Assembly (NCBI RefSeq): GCF_000731955.1
Contig: NZ_JNCK01000001.1
Location: forward strand, 434,001-498,000
Reading direction: 5' to 3'
Source: Halomonas zincidurans B6
GTDB taxonomy: Bacteria; Pseudomonadota; Gammaproteobacteria; Pseudomonadales; Halomonadaceae
Length of the DNA: 64,000 nucleotides
In this document: in pieces, positions 7,977 through 16,196 of the stretch
How positions within the stretch are numbered: the stretch's first letter is position 1
How the letters are laid out: each line of letters begins with the position of its first letter
Notes under the pieces: generated by a model
The model's database searches: none
The model's input: only the letters and a program-made list of their open reading frames with translations
Told to the model about the DNA's origin: nothing
Position numbers and translations under genes: made by a program

Positions 7977-9909
7977 GACACTCAGCCACAAGTTGATCGG
8001 CGCCCACCTCGTCGAGGGCGAGATGCTGCCGGGCCGCGAGATCGCCCTGGGCATGGACCAGGCGCTGCTGCAGGACATCCTCGGCACGCTGGTGATGCTC
8101 GAACTCGACGCCATGGGCATCGAGCGGGTGAAGACCTCGCCCAGCGTGCAGTACATCGATCATACCCTGATCCAGCAGGACAATATCAACGCCGATGCCC
8201 ACCTGTTCCTGAAGAGCGCCTGCGAGCGGCTCGGCGTCTGGTACAGCGGCCCGGGCAACGGCATCAGCCATCCGGTGCACATGGAGCGCTTCGGCAAGCC
8301 CGGCGACAGCCTGGTCGGCTGCGACAGTCACACCACCGCCGCCGGGGCGCTGGGCATGCTGGCGATCGGCGCCGGCGGCATCGAGGTGGCCATGGCCATG
8401 GCCGGCGAGCCGCTGTACCTGCCCATGCCGCGTATCATCGGGGTGGAGCTGGCGGGCCAGCTGCCCGACTGGGTCAGCGCCAAGGACATCATACTCGAAC
8501 TGCTGCGCCGCCATGGCGTGGCCGGGGCGCGCAACTGCATCCTCGAATATTACGGCCCCGGCCTGGACGGGCTCGATGCCATGGACCGTCACGTGCTGGC
8601 CAACATGGGCACCGAGATGGGCGCGACCACCAGCGTGTTTCCCAGCGACGACATCACCCGCCGGTTCATGGCTTCACGCGGCCGCGAGGCCGAGTGGACG
8701 CCGCTGGCCGCCGATCCGGGCTGCGCCTACGACAGCGACGAGCGTATCGAGCTTTCGCAGCTCGAGCCGCTGATTGCGCTGCCGTCGAGCCCCGACAAGG
8801 TCGTGCCGGTCAGCGAGGTTGCCGGCGAACCGGTCTATCAGGCCTACATCGGCTCCTCGGGCAACCCGGGTTATCGCGACTTCGCGGTGGCCGCCGAGAT
8901 CGTCAAGGGGCGCAATATCGCCAACGGCATCTCGCTGGACATCAACCCGTCGACGCGCCAGATCCTCGCGGCGCTCATCGACGAAGGCCACCTGTCCTCG
9001 CTCGTCGCGGCCGGCGCACGCTTGCACCAGCCGGGCTGCAACGGCTGCATCGGCATGGGCCAGGCGCCGGCGGCAGGGCGCAACAGTCTGCGCACCGTGC
9101 CGCGCAACTTCCCCGGCCGCTCGGGCACCCGCGAGGACAGCGTGTTCCTGTGCAGCCCGGAGACCGCCGCCGCCTCGGCGCTGCACGGCGTGATCACCGA
9201 TCCGCGCACGCTGGACATGGCCTATCCGCGGGTCCGCGAGCCTGAGGACATGACCGCCAACGAGCGGATGTTCGTGCCGCCGCTGCCGCCGGAGCAGGCG
9301 CGCGGCGTGTCGCTGCTCGCCACCGACAACACGCCGCCGCTGCCCGCGCTCGAGGCGCTGCCCGAGACGCTCGACGCGCCGGTGCTGCTCAAGACCGGCG
9401 ACAACGTCTCCACCGACGACATCATCCCGGCCGGTGCCCGGGTGCTGCCGATCTGGAGCAATATCCACGCCTCGGCCGAGTTCGCCTTCGAGACGCTGGA
9501 CCCCGGCTACGTGCAGCGTGCCCGGGCGCGCGGCGCGGCGGGGCACATCATCGTCGCCGGCGATAATTACGGGCAGGGCTCGAGCCGCGAGAACGCCGCG
9601 CTGGTGCCGCGTTCCCTGGGGCTGCAGGTGGTCATCGCCAGGAGCATCGCGCGCATCCACTGGCAGAATCTGCCGTGCTTCGGCGTGCTGCCGCTGACCT
9701 TCGAGGAGCCGGCGGATTTCGACCGCTTGCAGCAGGATGATCGCCTGAATATCGTCGGCCTGCGCCAGCAGCTCGCGGCAGGGCAGCGGGTCGTCGCCAC
9801 GCTCAACGATACCGACACGCTGTACCTGCGCCATGAACTCAGCCCTCGGCAGCAGGCGATCCTCTCCCAGGGGGGCGTCATCAACTGGCTGAACATGGAG
9901 GGACGCTGA
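7969..9909 (+). CDS. Aconitase-family hydro-lyase with an incomplete iron-sulfur ligand set
   Basis: A 646-residue single-chain member of the aconitase / isopropylmalate isomerase superfamily, which moves or adds water on di- and tricarboxylates. The N-terminal domains hold VGCDSHTTAAG. Cys357 and Cys360 (context PGCNGCIGMGQAP) match two of the three cluster ligands. The swivel domain has TGDNVSTDDIIPAG and AGDNYGQGSSRENAAL, with the catalytic Ser and substrate Arg. The segment that normally reads IGSCTNS reads IGSSGNP here: Ser297 replaces the third cysteine ligand. It overlaps dctQ and abuts the lyase gene (TGATG). Central-metabolism aconitase is unlikely. A hydratase for citraconate, mesaconate or another unsaturated diacid is the best guess. 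Cofactor state is uncertain. Confidence 0.85.
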   Translation: MPETLSHKLIGAHLVEGEMLPGREIALGMDQALLQDILGTLVMLELDAMGIERVKTSPSVQYIDHTLIQQDNINADAHLFLKSACERLGVWYSGPGNGISHPVHMERFGKPGDSLVGCDSHTTAAGALGMLAIGAGGIEVAMAMAGEPLYLPMPRIIGVELAGQLPDWVSAKDIILELLRRHGVAGARNCILEYYGPGLDGLDAMDRHVLANMGTEMGATTSVFPSDDITRRFMASRGREAEWTPLAADPGCAYDSDERIELSQLEPLIALPSSPDKVVPVSEVAGEPVYQAYIGSSGNPGYRDFAVAAEIVKGRNIANGISLDINPSTRQILAALIDEGHLSSLVAAGARLHQPGCNGCIGMGQAPAAGRNSLRTVPRNFPGRSGTREDSVFLCSPETAAASALHGVITDPRTLDMAYPRVREPEDMTANERMFVPPLPPEQARGVSLLATDNTPPLPALEALPETLDAPVLLKTGDNVSTDDIIPAGARVLPIWSNIHASAEFAFETLDPGYVQRARARGAAGHIIVAGDNYGQGSSRENAALVPRSLGLQVVIARSIARIHWQNLPCFGVLPLTFEEPADFDRLQQDDRLNIVGLRQQLAAGQRVVATLNDTDTLYLRHELSPRQQAILSQGGVINWLNMEGR

Positions 9910-10850
9910 TGAGTGCCCTGACCCCACCGGTCCGCGTGGAGATCGTCGAGGTTGCCCCGCGCGACGGTTTTCAGTCGATCCGCGAGCCGCTGCCCACCGC
10001 GGACAAGATCCGCTGCATCGAGGCATTGATCGAGGCGGGTATCTCGCGCCTGGAAATCGGCTCGTTCGTCAGTCCCAGGGCGATTCCGCAGATGGCCGAT
10101 ATCGGCGAGATCGTGGCGGCATTCAGCCAGTACCCGGCCATGCGCTTCTCGGCGCTGGTGCCCAACCTCAGGGGTGCGGAGCGGGCCCTGGACAACGGTC
10201 TGCGTGAGCTGGTCTACGTGGTGTCGGTCTCCGAATCCCACAACCGGAGCAACGTGCGCCAGAGCGTCGAGGCATCCTTGACGGGGCTGGGAGCCATCGC
10301 GGAGTTGCTGCACGAGCGCGGCTTGCAGGATGCCGTCTGCCTGCGCCTGGACCTGGGCACGAGTTTCGACTGTCCCTACGAGGGCCCCATCGGCTGGCAG
10401 CAGGTCGATGCGGTGCTTGCCAAGGCGCGCCATGCGGTGCGCGACATCGCGCTGGAAGTCGCGCTGTGCGACACCACCGGGCGAGCCTCGCCCTACCAGG
10501 TGGCGGATCACTTCACCCGCCTGCGCGAGCGGCACGATGACCCGCGGCTCACATGGGCGTTCCATGGCCACGATACCTACGGCATGGGTGTGGCCAACGC
10601 GCTGTTCGCCATCCACCACGGGGCGACGGCACTCGATGCCGCCACGGCGGGGCTCGGCGGCTGTCCGTTCGCCCCCGGCGCCACGGGCAACACCGCCACC
10701 GAAGATCTGCTTTACGCGCTGCATGGCGGCCAGGTGCATACCGGGGTGTCGCTACCGCGCCTGCTCGAGGCGGCCGATCTGATCGCGGCGCTGCCGGGCG
10801 GACAGACCGCGAGTCATCTCAGCAACGTGCCGCGCGAGCGGGTGGGCTGA
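9909..10850 (+). CDS. HMG-CoA lyase-family (DRE-TIM) acyl-CoA lyase
   Basis: A 313-residue TIM-barrel lyase. Members cleave a 3-hydroxyacyl-CoA by retro-Claisen chemistry using a divalent metal. Visible are APRDGFQS at the N-terminus (the usual sequence is GPRDGLQNE), SRLEIGSFVSPRAIPQM, VALCDTTGRASP, FHGHDTYGMGVAN with the two metal histidines, and the catalytic-cysteine loop GLGGCPFAPGATGN, with Cys252. The core is conserved, but the substrate-end loop departs from true HMG-CoA lyases, so another substrate is likely. Citramalyl-CoA (to acetyl-CoA and pyruvate) fits the operon; HMG-CoA itself remains possible. It is the last gene, starting on the aconitase stop, with GGAGGGA 5 bases ahead of its ATG. 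Confidence 0.87.
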   Translation: MSALTPPVRVEIVEVAPRDGFQSIREPLPTADKIRCIEALIEAGISRLEIGSFVSPRAIPQMADIGEIVAAFSQYPAMRFSALVPNLRGAERALDNGLRELVYVVSVSESHNRSNVRQSVEASLTGLGAIAELLHERGLQDAVCLRLDLGTSFDCPYEGPIGWQQVDAVLAKARHAVRDIALEVALCDTTGRASPYQVADHFTRLRERHDDPRLTWAFHGHDTYGMGVANALFAIHHGATALDAATAGLGGCPFAPGATGNTATEDLLYALHGGQVHTGVSLPRLLEAADLIAALPGGQTASHLSNVPRERVG

Positions 10851-10867
10851 GCGCATCACCACACAGC

Positions 10868-10898
10868 AAAAAGGATGGCCGCGAGGGCCATCCTTTTT
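10868..10898. terminator. Strong bidirectional terminator
   Basis: A 13-bp perfect stem (10868-10880 with 10886-10898) and a 5-nt loop, with an A-tract on one arm and a T-tract on the other, so it can stop transcription both ways. It separates the convergent lyase and ABC substrate-binding genes. Confidence 0.9.
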
Positions 10899-11002
10899 GC
10901 TTGGGTATTGCCTTGGCGTGACTGAGGGGGCAAGTCGCCGAGCGCAAGACCTCCACGGTCATGAGCTCTTCAAGGACAAGACCTTCAAGGCCAAGATCAC
11001 GC

Positions 11003-11773
11003 TTACTGCTTCTTGGTGCCGAAGTACTTCTGGAAGATCTCGTCGTAGGTGCCTTTTTCCTTGAGCGTGGCAAGAGCGTCGTTGAACTTCTGGGCAAGCT
11101 CCTTGTCGCGCTGGCGGAAGGCGATACCGAAGCCGTCGCCGAAGTATTTCTTGGGCTCGGTGATCATGCCGCCGACCACCTTGTAGTTACCCTCTTCGCT
11201 GTCGATCAGCGTGGACTTGCCGACCGGGAAGTCGAGAAACACGATATCCAGGCGATTCGATTCCATGTCCAGCACCATGTCGCCGGCGGTGGAGTAGCGC
11301 TTGATGTTGGCGACATCGCCGTACATGTCGGTGGCGTAATTGTCCTGCAGGGTGCCGCGCTGCACACCGATGCTCTTGCCTTCGAGGGTCTCCTTGGCCG
11401 GGGTGCGGATGTCGCTCTTGGCCGGTACGAACCAGGCCGAGGGCGGCATGAAGTACGGGTCGGAGAACAGCACCTGTTTGCGGCGCTGCTCGTTGATGGT
11501 CATCGACGACATGATCGCGTCGTACTTGCGCGACAGCAGACCGGGAATGATGCCGTCCCAGCCTTGTACGACCCATTCGCAATCGATGCCGATCTCCTTG
11601 CACAGGGCGTTGCCCAGTTCGATGTCGAAACCGGTCAGTTCGCCACTCGGCAGACGGTATTCCATCGGTTCGTAGGGCACGTCGACGGCGATGCGCACCG
11701 TTTCTTCCTGGGCCTGCACGGTGCCGGTCAGCAGGGCGGCGCCCAGCAGGGTAATGGAAAGCAGTTTCTTCAT
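11003..11773 (-). CDS. Polar amino acid ABC transporter, periplasmic binding protein
   Basis: A 256-residue SBP of the lysine/arginine/ornithine (HisJ/ArtJ) type. The signal peptide is MKKLLSITLLGAALLTG with cleavage near VQAQ. The mature part has PYEPMEY, LTGFDIELGNALCKEIG, the WDGIIPGLLSRKYDAI stretch and SSMTINEQRRKQVLFSDPYF, all family hallmarks. It is the last gene of the transporter cluster, 134 bases after the second permease, and a hairpin lies in that gap. Putting the binding protein last and behind a hairpin is less common than having it first. It may have its own promoter in the gap. The ligand is probably a basic amino acid, not proven. Confidence 0.88.
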   Translation of the reverse strand: MKKLLSITLLGAALLTGTVQAQEETVRIAVDVPYEPMEYRLPSGELTGFDIELGNALCKEIGIDCEWVVQGWDGIIPGLLSRKYDAIMSSMTINEQRRKQVLFSDPYFMPPSAWFVPAKSDIRTPAKETLEGKSIGVQRGTLQDNYATDMYGDVANIKRYSTAGDMVLDMESNRLDIVFLDFPVGKSTLIDSEEGNYKVVGGMITEPKKYFGDGFGIAFRQRDKELAQKFNDALATLKEKGTYDEIFQKYFGTKKQ

Positions 11774-11857
11774 GAGTAGTAATTCCCCGTTCTTGTATTG
11801 ATCGACCTTGGCCGATGACCCGCTAACGTTATCTCACCACGCGCCGGGTCGGAAGAG

Positions 11858-11886
11858 GGAAAAGCACTTGAGATCAGCACTTTTCC
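11858..11886 (-). terminator. Hairpin between permease and binding-protein genes
   Basis: A 7-bp stem (11858-11864 with 11880-11886) with a 15-nt loop, ending in CTTTTCC on the minus strand. It also contains a direct repeat AGCACTT. It could partly terminate transcription or stabilise the mRNA end of the permease-encoding transcript. Confidence 0.35.
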
Positions 11887-11907
11887 AACGCTCGTTTCAG
11901 TCCGGTC

Positions 11908-12636
11908 TCAACCTTGCGGCTTGAGATGGGCCAGCAGCCGTTTCTCCAGGTGACGGAAGAAGTAGATGATCGAGAAGGTCAGGCACAGGTAGATCGCCGC
12001 CACGAACAGGAAGGCCTCGAAGGGCGCGTAGAAGCGCGCATAGACGAAACGTGCCGCGCCGGTGAGGTCCATGATCGTTACCACACTGGCGATGGCGCTG
12101 GCCTGGAGCATGAAGATCACCTCGTTGCCGTAGGCCGGCAGGGCGCGGCGGAAGGCGCTGGGCAGGATGATCCGCCGCATCATCTTGGCCCGCGACATGC
12201 CATAGGCGCGCGCCGCCTCGATTTCGCCCCTGGCCGTGGCCTTGATCGCACCGTGGAATATCTCGGTGGTATACGCCGCGGTATTCAGCGTGAAGGCGAT
12301 CAGCGCGGGATAGAAGGGTTCCTCGAGGATCAGCCATAGCCAGGTATCCTGGATGCCCTCCACGAAGACCACGCCGTAATAGATGATGTAGAGCTGAATC
12401 AGCAGCGGCGTGCCGCGGAACACGTAGGCATAGAAGAAGATCGGCCACTTGATCCAGGGACGCTTGGAGCCCCGGCCGATGGCCAGCGGTACCGCCAGCA
12501 CCAGACCGATCAGCAACGACAGGGAGACCAGTTGCACGGTGGTCGCCAGGCCCTCGGCGTAATAGCCGAGGGTGTTGGCGGTGAAGATCTCGTTGCCGGC
12601 CAGCAGGTCGGTCAACCAGGCGTTCAGTTGTTCCAT
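11908..12636 (-). CDS. Polar amino acid ABC transporter permease (HisM/ArtM type)
   Basis: A 242-residue inner-membrane permease with five or so helices. The characteristic segment RGTPLLIQLYIIYYG follows the second helix. The cytoplasmic coupling loop GEIEAARAYGMSRAKMMRRI is the EAA motif that docks on the ATPase. It overlaps the preceding permease gene by 13 bases, so the pair is probably translated together and forms a heterodimer. The C-terminus is short and basic. Confidence 0.88.
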   Translation of the reverse strand: MEQLNAWLTDLLAGNEIFTANTLGYYAEGLATTVQLVSLSLLIGLVLAVPLAIGRGSKRPWIKWPIFFYAYVFRGTPLLIQLYIIYYGVVFVEGIQDTWLWLILEEPFYPALIAFTLNTAAYTTEIFHGAIKATARGEIEAARAYGMSRAKMMRRIILPSAFRRALPAYGNEVIFMLQASAIASVVTIMDLTGAARFVYARFYAPFEAFLFVAAIYLCLTFSIIYFFRHLEKRLLAHLKPQG

Positions 12637-13340
12637 TCGTCACCCCCTCCGAAGCCGACGTTGTAGCGCTTCTGCAGGCGCGCGAAGAACCACTCCGAGA
12701 CGCTGGCGATCAGCAGGTAGATCGCCGCCACCGGAATCAGGAAGGTGAACGGTTCACGGGTGGCCTTGGCGGCTTCCTCGGCGACCCGCACCATGTCGGT
12801 GAGACCGATCACCGACACCAGCGCCGTGGTCTTGAGCAGTACCATCCAGTTGTTGGATAGTCCCGGAAGCGCGTGGCGCATCATCTGCGGGAAGCGCACG
12901 CGGCGGAACATCAGCGACTCGGACATGCCGTAGGCGCGGGCCGCCTCGATCTGGCCTTCGTCCACCGCCATGAAGGCGCCGCGGAAGGTCTCGCCCATGT
13001 AGGCGCCGAAGATCAGCCCGATGGTCGCCACGCCGGCGACGAACTCATTGATATTGATAAAGATGTCGATATCGAACTGGTAGTAGAGCCAATCGGTGAT
13101 CATGTTGATGCCGATCTGGCCGCCGAAGAACAGCAACATCATCAGCACCAGGTCGGGAACCCCGCGAATCAGCGTGGTGTAGAGCGTACCGATGCGATGC
13201 GCCAGCCAGTTGCGCGACATCTTGGCACTGGCGGTGAGCAGACCGAGGATCACCGACAGCAGCAGCGACAGCAGGGCCAGCTCGATGGTGACCAGCGCGC
13301 CTTCCGCGAGGCGTGGCCCGTAACCTTGCAGGTCGATCAT
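12624..13340 (-). CDS. Polar amino acid ABC transporter permease (HisQ/ArtQ type)
   Basis: A 238-residue permease, partner of the one downstream. It shows RGVPDLVLMMLLFFGGQ in the first half and the EAA loop GQIEAARAYGMSESLMFRRVRFP, with membrane segments filling most of the rest. It starts 22 bases after the ATPase gene. The two permeases plus one ATPase and one binding protein make a complete importer. Confidence 0.88.
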   Translation of the reverse strand: MIDLQGYGPRLAEGALVTIELALLSLLLSVILGLLTASAKMSRNWLAHRIGTLYTTLIRGVPDLVLMMLLFFGGQIGINMITDWLYYQFDIDIFININEFVAGVATIGLIFGAYMGETFRGAFMAVDEGQIEAARAYGMSESLMFRRVRFPQMMRHALPGLSNNWMVLLKTTALVSVIGLTDMVRVAEEAAKATREPFTFLIPVAAIYLLIASVSEWFFARLQKRYNVGFGGGDEWNN

Positions 13341-13362
13341 GGGAAGTGTCTCCAGCCAGCTC

Positions 13363-14133
13363 TCAGAACTTGGGCGTCAGGAACTGCTTGAGGCGTTCCG
13401 ACTGTGGGTTTTCCAGCACCTCGGCGGGCGCGCCGGCCTCCTCGATCAGCCCCTGGTGCAGGTAGATCACCTGGTTGGAAACGTCGCGGGCGAAGCCCAT
13501 CTCGTGGGTGACCACGATCATGGTGCGGCCCTCTTCGGCGAGATCGCGCATGACCTTGAGCACATCGCCGACCAGCTCCGGATCGAGCGCCGAGGTCGGC
13601 TCGTCGAACAGCATCACCTCGGGCTCCATGGCCAGCGCGCGGGCGATCGCCCCGCGCTGCTGCTGACCGCCGGACAGCTGGGTCGGGTAATAATCGGCGC
13701 GCTCGCCCAGGCCGACTCGATCGAGCAGGGCGCGGCCATGCTCTAGGGCTGCCTTCCTGGGCTTGCCGAGCACGTGAATGGGCGCCTCGACGACGTTCTC
13801 GAGCAGGGTCATGTGGGCCCACAGGTTGAAGCCCTGAAAGACCATCGACAGCTTGGCGCGGATGCGCTCGACCTGGCGCCAGTCGGCGGGTTCGCGACCG
13901 CGGCGGGTCTGCTTGAAATCGATCGACTCGCCGTGAACGACCAGCTCGCCCTCGTTGGGCTGTTCGAGCAGGTTCATGCAGCGCAGGAAGGTACTCTTTC
14001 CCGAGCCGGACGCGCCGATCATGCTGATGACGTCGCCCTTGTGGGCCTTGAGTGACAGGCCCTTGAGCACCTCGTTGTCGCCGAAGCGCTTCTTGAGATT
14101 GATCACTTCCAGTGGCAGGGGTGTTGCGGCCAT
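13363..14133 (-). CDS. Polar amino acid ABC transporter ATP-binding protein (HisP type)
   Basis: A 256-residue ATPase that powers the importer from the cytoplasmic side. Walker A is GASGSGKST, the signature is LSGGQQQR, Walker B is VMLFDEPTSALDPE and the switch histidine is in VVTHEMGFA. I chose the ATG at 14133: a GGAG lies 9 bases upstream and the length matches HisP. A start at 14175 would add 14 residues with no homology. The insertion DFKQTRRGREPADW before the Q-loop is typical of the histidine/lysine/arginine group. It is the first gene of the four-gene cluster. Confidence 0.9.
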   Translation of the reverse strand: MAATPLPLEVINLKKRFGDNEVLKGLSLKAHKGDVISMIGASGSGKSTFLRCMNLLEQPNEGELVVHGESIDFKQTRRGREPADWRQVERIRAKLSMVFQGFNLWAHMTLLENVVEAPIHVLGKPRKAALEHGRALLDRVGLGERADYYPTQLSGGQQQRGAIARALAMEPEVMLFDEPTSALDPELVGDVLKVMRDLAEEGRTMIVVTHEMGFARDVSNQVIYLHQGLIEEAGAPAEVLENPQSERLKQFLTPKF

Positions 14134-14392
14134 GAGTCGGGCTCCAGTGACGGATCTTGCCGGTGCGGTCGGCATTGAACAGGGAAGGCTAACGAGGCCG
14201 GCGCGAAAAAGCAGCGATTCTAACAGGCACTCGGCCCGGGATCAGAACCGGCGTGACGTCTGGTCATTCGACTTTGGTCGAAAGGTGGTCGGCTCGAAAT
14301 ACGCTATCGGGGGCATGGGTGCCTCTGTCTTGTTGTTGTCTTCGATCCATTCGACGACGGCGCAGGGCCGTACCGAGTGTCAGGCGTTGGGG

Positions 14393-15388
14393 TCAGCCGC
14401 CGATCTGCGGTGGCGGCGTCGGGCGCACCAGCAGCGCGGCGCGGGCGCCGATCTCGACGGCCGCGTTGGGAAACACCACCGCCAGGGGCGCCGAGTCGAC
14501 GACGAAGTCACCGGCCACGGCGTCCGCGGCCAGCCGGGTGCCGGCGGCGAACTCGGTGAAGTTCGGCGTAGCGTCGGCGAAGCACAGCTTGAAATTCTCG
14601 GCCTGGCGCATCAACTCGTGCTCGACCTGGAAGAAGGCCATGGCCTGCGGATCGCCGCCGCTGGGCTCGCGTCCTTCGACCAGCGCTTCGAGCAGCTGAC
14701 GCATCGGGCGCAGCGCGCCGAGGTCATTGTCGCCGAAGGCGCGCACCTTGCCGAGTTCCAGGGTAAACGCTTGAGCCGCGTGGTAGTGGCGCGAGTAGTG
14801 CGAGAAGGTCCAGCTGTGGCGATGCTGATGCAGCACCGCCTGGATGCCCGCGGCCGCCAGCCAGCGCCACTGCTCGGCATCGGTCGCGGCCTCCTGGGTA
14901 TACGGCTCGACGGCGAACAGCGGATAGCGGCTATCGCGGATCGCCGTGTGCAGGTCGTAGTGCAGCCTGGGCTGCGAGTGGCGCGCGTAGAATTCATCCA
15001 CCGCCGCCATCAGTTGGCGTGCGCGCTGCGCCTCGTCGCCGTCGGCGCGTTGCTCACGGTCGAACAGCCGGTTGAGATTGGTCGCGGTGAAGCGCTCGCC
15101 GGCGCGTAGCGCGGGAATGTTGCCGAGAATGATCAGCGTCGGCGCACCGACACGCAGCAGGCCGGCTTCGAGCCGCGCGAGCAACTCGCCGAGCAGCTCG
15201 ATCGGCGCCGTCTCGTTGCCGTGGATGCCCGCCGACAGCACGCAGGCCCGCGCCTGCTGGCGCGCGGCACTGGGTATCAGTTCGAGGACGCCGGGGGCAT
15301 GGACCACGTAGCGGGCGAAGGGCAGACGACCCTGGCGCGCGTCAGGCGCCTCGCCATCCAGCGTCAGGGTCAGCCATTCAGCCAGCAT
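14393..15388 (-). CDS. astE: Succinylglutamate desuccinylase / aspartoacylase family
   Basis: A 331-residue zinc hydrolase. AstE releases succinate from N-succinylglutamate in the last step of the arginine succinyltransferase pathway. Zinc ligands are His56 and Glu59 (GIHGNETAP) and the histidine in DLHTAIRDS; the likely catalytic Glu is in FTLELGKVRAFG. The C-terminal beta domain is present. I chose ATG 15388, since an earlier one would run deep into the upstream gene; the 11-base overlap with the DUF1338 stop suggests coupling. No other ast genes are in the window, and its partners here are a DUF1338 protein and a basic amino acid importer. It could act on another N-acyl amino acid. Confidence 0.85.
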   Translation of the reverse strand: MLAEWLTLTLDGEAPDARQGRLPFARYVVHAPGVLELIPSAARQQARACVLSAGIHGNETAPIELLGELLARLEAGLLRVGAPTLIILGNIPALRAGERFTATNLNRLFDREQRADGDEAQRARQLMAAVDEFYARHSQPRLHYDLHTAIRDSRYPLFAVEPYTQEAATDAEQWRWLAAAGIQAVLHQHRHSWTFSHYSRHYHAAQAFTLELGKVRAFGDNDLGALRPMRQLLEALVEGREPSGGDPQAMAFFQVEHELMRQAENFKLCFADATPNFTEFAAGTRLAADAVAGDFVVDSAPLAVVFPNAAVEIGARAALLVRPTPPPQIGG

Positions 15389-16196
15389 GCCGGTCGCCGC
15401 GGATGTCGGTGGATTCGAAGATCTTGTCGGCGCTGGCGGCAACGAAGCCTTGATAAAGCGTGCCGTCGGTGCCGTGGTAACGCTTGGCGAATTCGTAGTA
15501 GCAACTGGGGATCTTCTCGACCTGGCCGCCGGCGAAGGTGAACTCGACCCGGTCGGCCAGCGTCGAGCCCTGTTCGAGCAGGACCTCGGGGGAGCCCTTG
15601 ATGCGACCGCCCGATTCGTTGATGCCCAGTCCCAGCGACTCGACCTTGGCCAGCACCTTCTCGACGCTGTCGTAGGTCCTGAACTGATTGACGCTGATGG
15701 TGAAGTGATTGGCGCGCAGGCCGATGATGGCCAGCCAGGCGGCGTACTCGCTCTCTGCCATCAAGGCCTGGTAGTCCTCGAAGCTCGGCGCGTCCCACAG
15801 CCGACCGGCCCACATCACGTCGGGGGTGGCGACCCGGGCGGGATCGATCTGGGCGACGAGAGCGTCGATGATGCGCTGGGCGGAGTCCGAGAGCTCGTCG
15901 CACTTGAGTTCGGAGAGAAACACCCGCGGCTGATCGTCGGCCGGCGGCAGGTAGCCATAGGCGCGCAGCTTCTTGGCCGCGAAGTCGTAGGGCTCGTAGC
16001 GGGTATAGCCCAGTGCCAGCAGGTGCGGTTCCAGGTCGCTCAACGTGATCGGCCCGCGATCGAAGGTCCGAAAGGCGACGTGATCGTTGATGATGGTCTC
16101 GCCGTCGGCGATGAATGCATCGTGGATGCGCTGCGCCTGGGGCGTCATGGCGATGTAGTCGTCCCACAACTGGGCGAAGAAGGTCTCGAGTGTCAT
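15378..16196 (-). CDS. DUF1338 protein, putative 2-oxoacid dioxygenase
   Basis: A 272-residue member of DUF1338. A longer member, HglS of Pseudomonas putida, is known to turn 2-oxoadipate into 2-hydroxyglutarate in lysine catabolism, using an iron held by two His and a Glu. Comparable residues are visible: His39 followed by Arg43 (NDHVAFRTF), a second His in LRANHFTISVNQF, and a Glu in CYYEFAKRY. The protein is much shorter than HglS (about 460 residues), so the substrate may differ. Start ATG 16196 is chosen because the protein opens with MTLETFFAQLWDDY, the typical family beginning. It is the first gene of a two-gene operon with astE, next to a basic amino acid importer, which is consistent with lysine or arginine breakdown. 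Confidence 0.75.
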   Translation of the reverse strand: MTLETFFAQLWDDYIAMTPQAQRIHDAFIADGETIINDHVAFRTFDRGPITLSDLEPHLLALGYTRYEPYDFAAKKLRAYGYLPPADDQPRVFLSELKCDELSDSAQRIIDALVAQIDPARVATPDVMWAGRLWDAPSFEDYQALMAESEYAAWLAIIGLRANHFTISVNQFRTYDSVEKVLAKVESLGLGINESGGRIKGSPEVLLEQGSTLADRVEFTFAGGQVEKIPSCYYEFAKRYHGTDGTLYQGFVAASADKIFESTDIRGDRHAG

